Assembly: GCF_036759925.1 (NCBI RefSeq)
Contig: NZ_JAPKIB010000005.1
Span: 62,001-126,000, forward strand
Source: Kluyvera sp036759925
GTDB taxonomy: Bacteria > Pseudomonadota > Gammaproteobacteria > Enterobacterales > Enterobacteriaceae
Reading direction: 5' to 3'
DNA length: 64,000 nt
Part shown: one piece after another, positions 1-7,843 of the stretch
Layout of the letters: every line of letters starts with the position of its first letter
Position numbering within the stretch: position 1 is the stretch's first letter
Position numbers and translations under genes: made by a program
The notes under the pieces: model-generated
The model's database searches: none
Seen by the model: the letters and a program-made list of their open reading frames with translations, nothing else
Told to the model about the DNA's origin: nothing

Positions 1-238
1 CTATGCCGGTAACGCACTGCGCGGTTACGGTAATCTTATTATCATCAAACACAACGATGATTACCTGAGTGCCTACGCTCATAACGATACGATGCTGGTC
101 CGGGAACAACAGGACGTCAAAGCGGGGCAGAAAATCGCTACCATGGGTAGCACCGGAACCAGTTCAACACGTTTGCATTTTGAAATTCGTTACAAGGGGA
201 AATCCGTCAACCCGCTGCAGTATTTACCGCAGCGATAA
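1..238 (+). CDS. nlpD: NlpD, C-terminal part (murein hydrolase activator)
   Basis: Only the last 78 codons are in the window; the reading frame enters at base 2 and stops with TAA at 236-238. The visible part is the end of a LytM/peptidase M23 domain, with the typical run GSTGTSSTRLHFEIRYKG followed by NPLQYLPQR at the C-terminus. In enterobacteria NlpD is an envelope lipoprotein whose degenerate LytM domain activates the amidase AmiC at the septum. It lies directly upstream of rpoS, which is the conserved order, and the main rpoS promoter is known to lie inside nlpD, here outside the window. Confidence 0.93.
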   Translation, partial: YAGNALRGYGNLIIIKHNDDYLSAYAHNDTMLVREQQDVKAGQKIATMGSTGTSSTRLHFEIRYKGKSVNPLQYLPQR

Positions 239-353
239 TTCGGCAAAGTACTTCACATGAACGCTTTCAGGCGACGCTGGCCGATGCTGGAGCCGCCTGA
301 AAAGTAACATGCTAAGGTGCATTGCCTGGGGATCACGGGTAGGAGTCACCTTA

Positions 354-1346
354 ATGAGTCAGAATACGCTGAAAGTTCATGATTTAAATGAAGACGCGGA
401 ATTTGATGAGAATGGAGTAGAGGTTTTCGATGAGAAAGCCTTGAGTGAAGAGGAACCCAGTGACAACGAACTCGCGGAAGAAGAGCTCTTATCGCAGGGT
501 GCCACTCAACGTGTACTCGATGCGACTCAGCTTTACTTAGGCGAGATCGGCTATTCTCCGTTATTGACCGCTGAAGAAGAAGTCTATTTTGCTCGTCGTG
601 CTCTGCGTGGCGATGTAGCCTCACGCCGTCGGATGATTGAAAGTAACCTCCGTCTGGTGGTGAAAATTGCCCGCCGTTACGGCAATCGTGGTCTGGCGCT
701 GCTGGATCTTATCGAAGAGGGCAATCTGGGTCTGATTCGTGCCGTAGAGAAGTTCGACCCAGAACGTGGGTTCCGTTTTTCAACCTACGCCACCTGGTGG
801 ATCCGTCAGACCATTGAACGGGCTATCATGAACCAAACCCGTACCATTCGTCTGCCAATCCATATTGTTAAAGAGCTGAACGTTTATCTGCGTACCGCGC
901 GTGAACTGTCGCACAAGCTGGATCACGAACCGAGTGCGGAAGAGATTGCCGAACAGCTGGATAAACCGGTTGATGACGTAAGCCGTATGCTGCGTCTCAA
1001 TGAACGCATCACCTCAGTTGATACGCCGCTGGGCGGGGATTCTGAGAAAGCGCTGCTGGACATCCTGGCCGATGAAAATGAAAACGGCCCGGAAGACACC
1101 ACGCAGGACGATGACATGAAGCAAAGCATCGTGAAATGGCTGTTCGAGCTGAACGCCAAACAACGAGAAGTGCTGGCGCGTCGTTTTGGTCTGTTGGGGT
1201 ATGAAGCAGCTACGCTGGAAGATGTCGGTCGCGAAATTGGCCTGACCCGCGAGCGCGTGCGTCAGATTCAGGTTGAAGGTCTGCGTCGTCTGCGTGAAAT
1301 CCTGCAGACACAGGGGCTGAATATCGAAGCGCTGTTCCGCGAGTAA
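354..1346 (+). CDS. rpoS: RNA polymerase sigma factor RpoS (sigma-38)
   Basis: Encodes the 330-residue stationary-phase/general-stress sigma factor, the usual length in enterobacteria. Region 2 is clear at about residues 90-160 (RLVVKIARRYGNRG, then FSTYATWWIRQTIERAI), region 3 follows, and the region 4.2 helix-turn-helix is near the C-terminus (LEDVGREIGLTRERVRQIQ). I chose the ATG at 354, giving MSQNTLKVHDLNEDAEF, the conserved N-terminus, preceded by AGGAGT; the frame is open 15 codons further upstream but that part is not RpoS-like. It follows nlpD and is closed by an intrinsic terminator at 1365. No disruption is seen, so this copy should be functional. Confidence 0.98.
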   Translation: MSQNTLKVHDLNEDAEFDENGVEVFDEKALSEEEPSDNELAEEELLSQGATQRVLDATQLYLGEIGYSPLLTAEEEVYFARRALRGDVASRRRMIESNLRLVVKIARRYGNRGLALLDLIEEGNLGLIRAVEKFDPERGFRFSTYATWWIRQTIERAIMNQTRTIRLPIHIVKELNVYLRTARELSHKLDHEPSAEEIAEQLDKPVDDVSRMLRLNERITSVDTPLGGDSEKALLDILADENENGPEDTTQDDDMKQSIVKWLFELNAKQREVLARRFGLLGYEAATLEDVGREIGLTRERVRQIQVEGLRRLREILQTQGLNIEALFRE

Positions 1347-1364
1347 TAAAGTTTTGTTCAAAGA

Positions 1365-1394
1365 GGTCAGCAGCAATGCTGGCCTTTTTCTTTG
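1365..1394 (+). terminator. Intrinsic terminator of rpoS
   Basis: Stem GGTCAGCA (1365-1372), loop GCAA, stem TGCTGGCC (1377-1384) with one G-T pair, followed by a T-rich run from 1385. It begins 18 bases after the rpoS stop codon. Confidence 0.8.
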
Positions 1395-1407
1395 CCTTTT
1401 TTCCGCG

Positions 1408-1812
1408 CTATTCCATCATCTTACGCACCAGGTGGGTAAATTGCTCCCGCTCCTCTGGCGTTAAACGCTGCAAAAATTCGTTATCGACGCGATTTCCCAC
1501 CGGCTGGCTGGCCGCCAGCAGCGCTTCACCTTCTTCTGTCAGAAAAACAAACCGGCGACGTTTATCGTCAGGGTCGTGCTCGCGTCTCACCAACCCTTTG
1601 AGCTCCATCCGGCTAAGCATCTCAGCGAGCGTGGCTTTGGTGCTGACCGCCACGCTGGTTAACGCCACCTGTTCAATGCCTGGGCTTTCGGCAATAGAGC
1701 GCATCACCGCATATTGCGGCTTGGTCAGCTCGGGTAATTCCTGCTGCCAGCGTGAAGTATGCTGCTGAAAAAGATGGCGAAGTAGGTGGAACGCTTCGTT
1801 TTTGATTTTCAT
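1408..1812 (-). CDS. MarR-family regulator of the adjacent phenolic acid decarboxylase operon
   Basis: A 134-residue winged-helix protein of MarR/SlyA type. The core runs from QYAVMRSIAESPGIEQVALTS through the recognition helix (KATLAEMLSRMELKGLV) to the wing REHDPDDKRRRFVFLT, ending in a helical dimerisation region (LTPEEREQFTHLVRKMME). The start at 1812 is chosen because GGAGAG precedes it at good spacing; longer open frame upstream is not MarR-like. It is transcribed divergently from the UbiX/UbiD-like operon, and the 150-bp space between holds palindromes that suit a MarR dimer. In E. coli O157 and Klebsiella a SlyA-like gene occupies this position. Repression relieved by a phenolic acid is the likely mode, but that is inference. 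Confidence 0.85.
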   Translation of the reverse strand: MKIKNEAFHLLRHLFQQHTSRWQQELPELTKPQYAVMRSIAESPGIEQVALTSVAVSTKATLAEMLSRMELKGLVRREHDPDDKRRRFVFLTEEGEALLAASQPVGNRVDNEFLQRLTPEEREQFTHLVRKMME

Positions 1813-1881
1813 GATGGCTCTCCTGCAGTGGCGGGTGCCTATGATAGCCGTTCCCGGCAATTTGAACAAAAAATGCGAGCA

Positions 1882-1947
1882 AAGACGAACCGTCTTGTCA
1901 GCTTCATGAGACAGGAGTAAGTTGAAATACATTGTTCGTACACGAAC
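1882..1947. promoter_or_regulatory. Divergent promoter/operator region with two palindromes
   Basis: Two inverted repeats lie between the MarR gene and the decarboxylase operon: AAGACG-aac-CGTCTT at 1882-1896 and GTTCGT-ac-ACGAAC at 1934-1947. The second is a 14-bp dyad ending 16 bp before the UbiX-like start codon. TTGTCA at 1895-1900 with a weak -10-like TAAGTT at 1918-1923 (17-bp spacer) could be the operon promoter, which a regulator on either palindrome would block. Regulator assignment is inferred from position. Confidence 0.5.
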
Positions 1948-1963
1948 GAAATTGAGGTGAGCG

Positions 1964-2557
1964 ATGAGACTGATTATTGGCATGACGGGCGCAACCGGCG
2001 CGCCGCTGGGTGTTGCGCTTCTCCAGGCATTGCGCGACATGCCGGAGGTGGAGACTCACCTGGTCATGTCGAAATGGGCGAAAACCACCATTGAACTGGA
2101 GACCCCGTGGAGCGCGCGCGATGTCGCGGCCATGGCCGACTTCAGCCACAGCCCGGCGGATCAGGCGGCCACCATCTCTTCCGGCTCTTTCCAGACCGAC
2201 GGCATGATTATTATCCCGTGCAGCATGAAAACGCTGGCCGGTATTCGGGCAGGCTACGCCGAAGGGCTGGTCGGGCGCGCTGCTGACGTGGTGATGAAAG
2301 AGGGGCGCAAGCTGGTGCTGGTGCCGCGCGAAATGCCGCTCAGCACCATTCATCTGGAAAACATGCTGGCGCTTTCTCGCATGGGCGTGGCGATGGTGCC
2401 CCCGATGCCGGCTTTTTATAACCACCCGGAAACGGTGGACGACATCGTCCAGCATGTGGTGACGCGAGTGCTCGATCAGTTCGGCCTCAAACACGATAAA
2501 GCGCGCCGCTGGCAGGGGTTACCGGCGACGAAACAACTTTCACAGGAGAATGCATAA
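1964..2557 (+). CDS. bsdB: UbiX/Pad1-family flavin prenyltransferase, decarboxylase subunit B
   Basis: A 197-residue UbiX-like protein. This family attaches dimethylallyl phosphate to FMN to make prenyl-FMN, the cofactor of UbiD-type decarboxylases. Visible family features are the N-terminal GMTGATGAPLGVALLQ phosphate-binding loop, the conserved PCSMKTLAGIRAGYAEGLVGRAADVVMKEGR stretch, and the PREMPLSTIHLENM active-site segment. The start at 1964 follows TTGAGGTGAGCG. The gene overlaps the UbiD-like gene by one base (TAATG), so translation is coupled. Together with the next two genes it matches the bsdBCD / phenolic (vanillate, 4-hydroxybenzoate) decarboxylase operons. The housekeeping ubiX is expected elsewhere. 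Confidence 0.88.
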   Translation: MRLIIGMTGATGAPLGVALLQALRDMPEVETHLVMSKWAKTTIELETPWSARDVAAMADFSHSPADQAATISSGSFQTDGMIIIPCSMKTLAGIRAGYAEGLVGRAADVVMKEGRKLVLVPREMPLSTIHLENMLALSRMGVAMVPPMPAFYNHPETVDDIVQHVVTRVLDQFGLKHDKARRWQGLPATKQLSQENA

Positions 2558-3984
2558 TGGCTTTTGATGACTTACGCGGTTTTTTGCAGGCACTGGAAGA
2601 CCAGGGGCAACTGCTCAAAATCAGTGAAGAGGTAAATGCCGAGCCGGATCTGGCGGCCGCGGCCAATGCGACAGGACGTATTGGCGACGGTGCGCCAGCC
2701 GTATGGTTTGACAATATTCGCGGCTTTACCGATGCCCGCGTGGTGATGAACACCATCGGCTCCTGGCAAAACCATGCGATTTCGCTGGGCCTGCCGATGA
2801 ATACGCCGGTGAAAAAACAGATTGATGAGTTTATTCGCCGCTGGGACAAATTCCCGATTGCCCCAGAGCGCCGTGCTAACCCGGCGTGGGCGGAAAATAC
2901 CGTTGATGGTGACGATATTAACCTGTTCGATATCCTGCCGCTGTTCCGCCTGAACGATGGTGACGGTGGTTTCTACCTCGATAAAGCGTGCGTCGTTTCC
3001 CGCGATCCGCTGGACCCGGACAACTTCGGCAAGCAGAACGTCGGTATCTACCGTATGGAAGTGAAGGGCAAGCGCAAGCTCGGCCTGCAGCCGGTGCCGA
3101 TGCACGATATCGCACTGCACCTGCACAAAGCAGAAGAGCGCGGTGAAGACCTGCCGATTGCGATTACCCTCGGTAACGACCCGATTATTACCCTGATGGG
3201 CGCTACGCCGCTGAAATACGACCAATCCGAATATGAGATGGCCGGTGCGCTGCGCGAAAGCCCGTATCCGATTGCCACTGCGCCGCTGACCGGCTTTGAT
3301 GTGCCGTGGGGCTCTGAGGTGATCCTCGAAGGGGTCATCGAAGGGCGTAAGCGTGAAATCGAAGGCCCGTTCGGTGAGTTTACCGGCCACTATTCCGGCG
3401 GCCGTAATATGACGGTGGTGCGCATTGATAAAGTCTCTTATCGCACGAAGCCGATTTTTGAATCCCTCTACCTCGGCATGCCGTGGACTGAAATTGACTA
3501 CCTGATGGGGCCGGCTACCTGCGTTCCACTGTATCAGCAGTTGAAAGCTGAATTCCCGGAAGTGCAGGCGGTCAACGCCATGTACACCCACGGCCTGCTG
3601 GCGATCATCTCCACCAAAAAACGCTACGGCGGCTTTGCCCGCGCGGTTGGCCTGCGTGCCATGACCACGCCGCACGGTCTGGGCTACGTGAAGATGGTGA
3701 TTATGGTCGATGAAGACGTCGACCCGTTCAACCTGCCGCAGGTGATGTGGGCGCTGTCGTCGAAGGTGAACCCGGCGGGCGATCTGGTACAGCTGCCGAA
3801 TATGTCGGTGCTGGAGCTCGACCCTGGCTCAAGCCCTGCGGGAATTACCGACAAACTGATTATCGACGCTACCACGCCGGTTGCGCCGGACAACCGTGGT
3901 CACTACAGCCAGCCGGTGCAGGATTTACCTGAAACCAAGGTCTGGGCTGAAAAACTGACCGCTATGCTGGCTAACCGTAAGTAA
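2557..3984 (+). CDS. bsdC: UbiD-family non-oxidative hydroxyarylic acid decarboxylase, subunit C
   Basis: A 475-residue UbiD-fold decarboxylase, the catalytic subunit of the reversible prenyl-FMN-dependent hydroxyarylic acid decarboxylases. Typical stretches are AFDDLRGFLQALEDQGQL at the start, the central region around FDVPWGSEVILEGVIEGR followed by EIEGPFGEFTGHYSGGR, and FESLYLGMPWTEIDYLMGP. It overlaps the UbiX-like gene by one base and is followed 10 bases later by the small D subunit, giving the B-C-D order of bsdBCD/vdcBCD operons. Likely substrates are 4-hydroxybenzoate, vanillate or protocatechuate; the sequence alone does not choose among them. No broken motif is seen. Confidence 0.88.
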   Translation: MAFDDLRGFLQALEDQGQLLKISEEVNAEPDLAAAANATGRIGDGAPAVWFDNIRGFTDARVVMNTIGSWQNHAISLGLPMNTPVKKQIDEFIRRWDKFPIAPERRANPAWAENTVDGDDINLFDILPLFRLNDGDGGFYLDKACVVSRDPLDPDNFGKQNVGIYRMEVKGKRKLGLQPVPMHDIALHLHKAEERGEDLPIAITLGNDPIITLMGATPLKYDQSEYEMAGALRESPYPIATAPLTGFDVPWGSEVILEGVIEGRKREIEGPFGEFTGHYSGGRNMTVVRIDKVSYRTKPIFESLYLGMPWTEIDYLMGPATCVPLYQQLKAEFPEVQAVNAMYTHGLLAIISTKKRYGGFARAVGLRAMTTPHGLGYVKMVIMVDEDVDPFNLPQVMWALSSKVNPAGDLVQLPNMSVLELDPGSSPAGITDKLIIDATTPVAPDNRGHYSQPVQDLPETKVWAEKLTAMLANRK

Positions 3985-3994
3985 GGAGGAAAAG

Positions 3995-4231
3995 ATGATT
4001 TGTCCACGTTGCGCCGATGAGCATATTGAAGTGATGGCGACATCGCCGGTAAAAGATGTCTGGACCGTATACCAGTGCCAGCATTGTCTGTACACCTGGC
4101 GCGATACCGAACCGTTGCGCCGCACCAGCCGCGAACATTATCCAGAAGCGTTCCGCATGACACAGAAAGATATTGATGACGCGCCAATGGTGCCAAGTAT
4201 TCCACCGCTGCTGGCGGAAGATAAGCGCTAA
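3995..4231 (+). CDS. bsdD: Small zinc-ribbon subunit of phenolic acid decarboxylase, subunit D
   Basis: A 78-residue protein with two CxxC pairs, CPRC at residues 3-6 and CQHC about 25 residues later, forming a likely zinc ribbon, followed by YTWRDTEP and a polar tail. Small D proteins of this type accompany the UbiX and UbiD partners in bsd/vdc operons; the exact role is not settled. The gene follows the C subunit after 10 bases with an AAGGAGG ribosome site, and a terminator lies just downstream, so it ends the operon. Confidence 0.85.
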   Translation: MICPRCADEHIEVMATSPVKDVWTVYQCQHCLYTWRDTEPLRRTSREHYPEAFRMTQKDIDDAPMVPSIPPLLAEDKR

Positions 4232-4239
4232 TGCACTCA

Positions 4240-4279
4240 ACAGCGATGGGGTTTCGCCTCGTCGCTGTAGCTTTTTTTT
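4240..4279 (+). terminator. Intrinsic terminator of the decarboxylase operon
   Basis: Stem ACAGCGA (4240-4246) pairs with TCGCTGT (4262-4268), followed closely by eight T residues (4272-4279). It starts 9 bases past the D-subunit stop codon. Confidence 0.8.
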
Positions 4280-4375
4280 ATGGGGAGTACAGCTCACATT
4301 CTGTGATTTTGTCTTATTTATGAGACGCTCAATATTCCAGGATATGTAAATATAGACATGGTTTTAAAAACAGTG

Positions 4376-4403
4376 TTGACACCATGCGTTAAATGCGTAG
4401 ATT
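4376..4403 (+). promoter_or_regulatory. Strong sigma-70-like promoter in a gene-free region
   Basis: TTGACA at 4376-4381 and TAGATT at 4398-4403, separated by 16 bp. It points into about 450 bases without a convincing ORF, ending at a strong terminator. Confidence 0.5.
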
Positions 4404-4404
4404 A

Positions 4405-4890
4405 AGTATTAACAGCACAATAAAAGTAAGTGTTTATTCAGAAGTACTGGGGTTAACCATTTTGTAAATAAGGCCACGAAGTTTGTAGTTTGGGATGCAG
4501 TATGTTTTAAGGCCTCGTAGTGATTGTGCTGGAACGCAAAATGGTAGAGTATGCGCGACGATGTAACGCCTTGTTTTAAATTCATTTACTGCGATTATCT
4601 TATCATGGTAAACGCAACGGTAATAAGGCAACGCATCAAAGAGTATATGTCGCGATGGGGGAATGTACTTGTTTAAGGCGCCATGCTTAAGTTCGTGATA
4701 AGGCTGGCGGTGTGTGTAACAGGATAACTAAAGGGAGGTTTTTAAGTTTTAATGCCCAATATTATCTGTAGTAAACGGGTGCATTTGAAAGCAGCATAAA
4801 TTGTAGTATCAATTCAGTAAGTTAATTAATGTTAAATCAGAAGTTTGTAGCTCCTTAAAAGCCCTTGCCATACCGGTAAGGGCTTTTTTT
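4405..4890 (+). ncRNA. Candidate untranslated RNA between the decarboxylase operon and mutS
   Basis: The AT-rich stretch between bsdD and mutS (about 750 bases) has no supportable protein gene, yet has a good promoter at its left end (4376-4403) and a strong intrinsic terminator at its right end (4859-4890). Internal pairings such as AGGCC/GGCCT and CGCCA/TGGCG are possible. The best mini-ORF is 15 codons at 4752, preceded by AGGGAGG 13 bases upstream, so a leader or micro-peptide is not excluded. It could also be the decayed remnant of a gene, since this rpoS-mutS interval is known to be variable in enterobacteria. A suggestion from signals only. Confidence 0.3.
4859..4890. terminator. Bidirectional intrinsic terminator between the gene-free region and mutS
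   Basis: AAGCCCTT (4859-4866), loop of 11, AAGGGCTT (4878-4885), with T residues to 4890 on the plus strand and an A run on the other side. It can end rightward transcripts from 4405 and leftward transcripts from mutS, whose stop is about 90 bases away. Confidence 0.85.
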
Positions 4891-4978
4891 CATTTGACGT
4901 ATGCGTACATTTTTATTTTTCGATAAATTCAACAGCGGTAAAGGCGCCACTTCAGCATAAGCGAAGCGGCGCAGATAA

Positions 4979-7540
4979 TTACACCATGCCTTTCAGTCGA
5001 TAAATCCACTCCAGCGCCTGACGTGGACTCAGCGAGTCTGGATCCAGTCCCTCCAGCGCTTCAACCGCCGGGGAGACCTCTTCCGGGGCCGACAATAGCG
5101 ACATCTGCGTGCCATCGACCTGCGTCGCTGCTGCGTTTGGTGAGATGCTTTCCAGCTCGCGCAGCTTCTGACGCGCACGCTTGATAACCTCTTTCGGCAC
5201 GCCCGCCAGCTGCGCTACCGCCAGACCATAGCTCTTGCTGGCCGCGCCGTCCTGCACGCTGTGCATAAAGGCGATGGTATCGCCATGCTCCAGCGCGTCC
5301 AGATGGACGTTCGCCACGCCTTCCATTTTCTCCGGCAGTTGGGTCAGCTCGAAGTAGTGGGTCGCAAACAGCGTTAATGCCTTGATCTTATTCGCCAGAT
5401 TCTCCGCACAGGCCCAGGCCAGCGACAGGCCGTCATAGGTTGACGTACCGCGACCAATCTCATCCATCAGCACCAGGCTGTTTTCGGTGGCGTTATGCAG
5501 AATATTGGCGGTTTCGGTCATCTCCACCATAAAGGTTGAGCGGCCGGAAGCCAGGTCATCCGCCGCGCCCACGCGGGTGAAGATACGGTCGATAGGGCCA
5601 ATCTCCACGCTCTGCGCCGGGACATAGCTGCCGATATAAGCCAGCAGCGCAATCAGCGCCGTTTGCCGCATATAGGTACTTTTACCGCCCATGTTTGGAC
5701 CGGTAATGATCAGCATTCGACGCTGCGGCGACAGGGTCAGTGGGTTGGCGATAAACGGCTCGTTCAGCACCTGTTCCACTACCGGATGGCGGCCTTCGAT
5801 AATCCGGATGCCGGGTTTATCGATAAACGTTGGGCAGGTGTAGTTGAGCGCATAGGCGCGTTCGGCGAGGTTCACCAGCACGTCCAGCTCAGCCAGCGCG
5901 CTGGCGCTCTGCTGAAGGTCCCCCAGATGCGGCAGCAGCAGGTCGAACAGTTCGTCATAAAGCTGTTTTTCCAGCGCCAGCGCCTTGCCTTTCGAGGTCA
6001 GAACTTTGTCTTCGTACTCTTTCAGCTCAGGGATGATATAGCGTTCGGCGTTTTTCAACGTCTGGCGGCGCACGTAGTTGATTGGCGCCATATGGCTCTG
6101 ACCGCGGCTGATCTGAATGTAATAACCGTGGACGGCGTTATACCCCACCTTCAGCGTATCCAGCCCGGTGCGCTCGCGTTCACGAATTTCCAGACGGTCG
6201 AGGTAGTCGGTCGCGCCATCGGCCAGCGCGCGCCACTCGTCGAGCTCTTCATGGTAGCCTGGGGCAATCACGCCGCCATCGCGCACCAGCACCGGAGGCG
6301 CATCAATAATCGCTCGCTCCAGCAGCTCGCGCAGTTCGGTGAACTCACCCATTTTCTCGCGCAGCATCTGCACCGGCGCGCTGTCGACGCTTTCCAGTTG
6401 TGCACGCAGTTCCGGCAGTTGCTGGAAGGCGTGACGCATACGGGCGAGGTCGCGCGGACGCGCGGTGCGCAGTGCCAGACGAGCAAGGATACGTTCCAGG
6501 TCGCCGACCTGACGCAGCACCGGCTGCAGATCGGCAGTAACATCCTGTAGCGCGCCGATGGTCTGCTGACGTTCGGTCAGGGTTTTGATATCGCGCACCG
6601 GCATATGCAGCCAGCGCTTAAGCATACGGCTGCCCATCGGCGTGACGGTGCAGTCGAGCACGGAGGCGAGTGTGTTTTCCAGCCCGCCCGCCAGGTTCTG
6701 GGTGATCTCCAGATTGCGGCGCGTGGCGGCATCCATAATGATGCTGTCCTGCTGGCGATCCATGGTGATGGAGCGGATGTGCGGCAGCGAGGTACGCTGG
6801 GTGTCCTTCACGTATTGCAGCAGACAGCCTGCGGCGCAAAGCCCACGCGGTGCGCCTTCCACGCCAAAACCGACCAGGTCACGCGTACCAAATTGCAGAT
6901 TCAGCTGCTGACGCGCGGTGTCGATTTCGAACTCCCACAGCGGGCGACGGCGCAGGCCGCGGCGACCTTCAATCAGCGCCATCTCGGCAAAATCTTCGGC
7001 GTACAACAGCTCGGCAGGGTTAGTGCGTTGTAGTTCTGCGGCCATGGTTTCACGGTCGGCGGGCTCGCTGATGCGAAAACGCCCGGAGCTGATATCCAGC
7101 GTGGCGTAGCCATAGCCTTTGCTGTCCTGCCAGACGGCAGCAAGGAGGTTGTCCTGGCGCTCCTGCAGCAGCGCTTCATCGCTGATGGTGCCCGGCGTGA
7201 CAATTCGCACGACTTTGCGCTCGACCGGACCTTTGCTGGTCGCCGGGTCGCCAACTTGTTCACAAATGGCGACAGATTCGCCCTGATTCACCAGCTTGGC
7301 GAGGTAGTTTTCTACCGCGTGGTGCGGGATACCCGCCATCGGGATAGGTTCACCGGCAGAAGCGCCGCGTTTGGTCAGCGAGATGTCGAGCAGCTGCGAT
7401 GCACGTTTCGCATCGTCATAAAACATCTCGTAAAAGTCACCCATGCGGTAGAACAGCAGGATCTCGGGATGCTGCGCTTTCAGCTTCAGATACTGCTGCA
7501 TCATCGGCGTGTGTGCGTCGAAATTGTCGATTGTACTCAT
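4979..7540 (-). CDS. mutS: DNA mismatch repair ATPase MutS
   Basis: An 853-residue MutS, the normal full length. It binds mismatches and small loops and recruits MutL. The mismatch-wedge F-x-E motif is at residues 36-38 within RMGDFYEMFYDD. The Walker A loop GPNMGGKSTYMRQ and the DEIGRGTSTYDGLSLAWA region are in the C-terminal ATPase domain, followed by ATHYFEL and the dimerisation/tetramerisation tail ending ALEWIYRLKGMV. The gene stands alone, convergent with the rpoS side. The frame is intact, so a mutator state from mutS loss is not indicated. Confidence 0.98.
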   Translation of the reverse strand: MSTIDNFDAHTPMMQQYLKLKAQHPEILLFYRMGDFYEMFYDDAKRASQLLDISLTKRGASAGEPIPMAGIPHHAVENYLAKLVNQGESVAICEQVGDPATSKGPVERKVVRIVTPGTISDEALLQERQDNLLAAVWQDSKGYGYATLDISSGRFRISEPADRETMAAELQRTNPAELLYAEDFAEMALIEGRRGLRRRPLWEFEIDTARQQLNLQFGTRDLVGFGVEGAPRGLCAAGCLLQYVKDTQRTSLPHIRSITMDRQQDSIIMDAATRRNLEITQNLAGGLENTLASVLDCTVTPMGSRMLKRWLHMPVRDIKTLTERQQTIGALQDVTADLQPVLRQVGDLERILARLALRTARPRDLARMRHAFQQLPELRAQLESVDSAPVQMLREKMGEFTELRELLERAIIDAPPVLVRDGGVIAPGYHEELDEWRALADGATDYLDRLEIRERERTGLDTLKVGYNAVHGYYIQISRGQSHMAPINYVRRQTLKNAERYIIPELKEYEDKVLTSKGKALALEKQLYDELFDLLLPHLGDLQQSASALAELDVLVNLAERAYALNYTCPTFIDKPGIRIIEGRHPVVEQVLNEPFIANPLTLSPQRRMLIITGPNMGGKSTYMRQTALIALLAYIGSYVPAQSVEIGPIDRIFTRVGAADDLASGRSTFMVEMTETANILHNATENSLVLMDEIGRGTSTYDGLSLAWACAENLANKIKALTLFATHYFELTQLPEKMEGVANVHLDALEHGDTIAFMHSVQDGAASKSYGLAVAQLAGVPKEVIKRARQKLRELESISPNAAATQVDGTQMSLLSAPEEVSPAVEALEGLDPDSLSPRQALEWIYRLKGMV

Positions 7541-7843
7541 CCGTTTGTGATGTCCATTTTCTTGAATTTTACTGAGTGCGTAATGTGTTCGGACTCATCT
7601 GGTGCCGTGGATCTCATGAAATCCGGCCTCTTTTTTCATGAGTACGTAGGCTGCATGATAACGGAGTCTGAAGGACAGGAAAACAGAAGAGGGGGCATCG
7701 TCCTGAAATGGCCTCGTCGGCAAATTGATCTCACCGACCTTTTGCGACGGTTGTCATTCTCCTGAAAGCGTTAGCCGCTATAATCCCCGGCTCTTGTGCG
7801 GTTCTTCGTACAAGGCTCCTTCTGAGTTCAGAGGCTAACATCG
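7541..7843 (+). promoter_or_regulatory. mutS-yedE divergent intergenic region with yedE promoter
   Basis: The 303-bp space between divergent mutS and yedE. A perfect -10 TATAAT lies at 7779-7784, with a poor -35 (TTCTCC at 7757-7762, 16-bp spacer), pointing to yedE. A GAGG ribosome site at 7830-7833 precedes the yedE ATG. I see no clear mutS promoter motif and no small ORF in the rest. Confidence 0.45.

Noticed and set aside
4434..4631. 65-codon open frame on the minus strand between bsdD and mutS
   Set aside because: Starts with TTG, has no ribosome site or recognisable domain, and lies in AT-rich DNA.
5663..6550. 295-codon open frame opposite mutS
   Set aside because: Shadow of mutS in the antisense frame; no ribosome site or domain. 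The same applies to other long antisense frames across mutS, bsdC, tdcE, uca and urtC.
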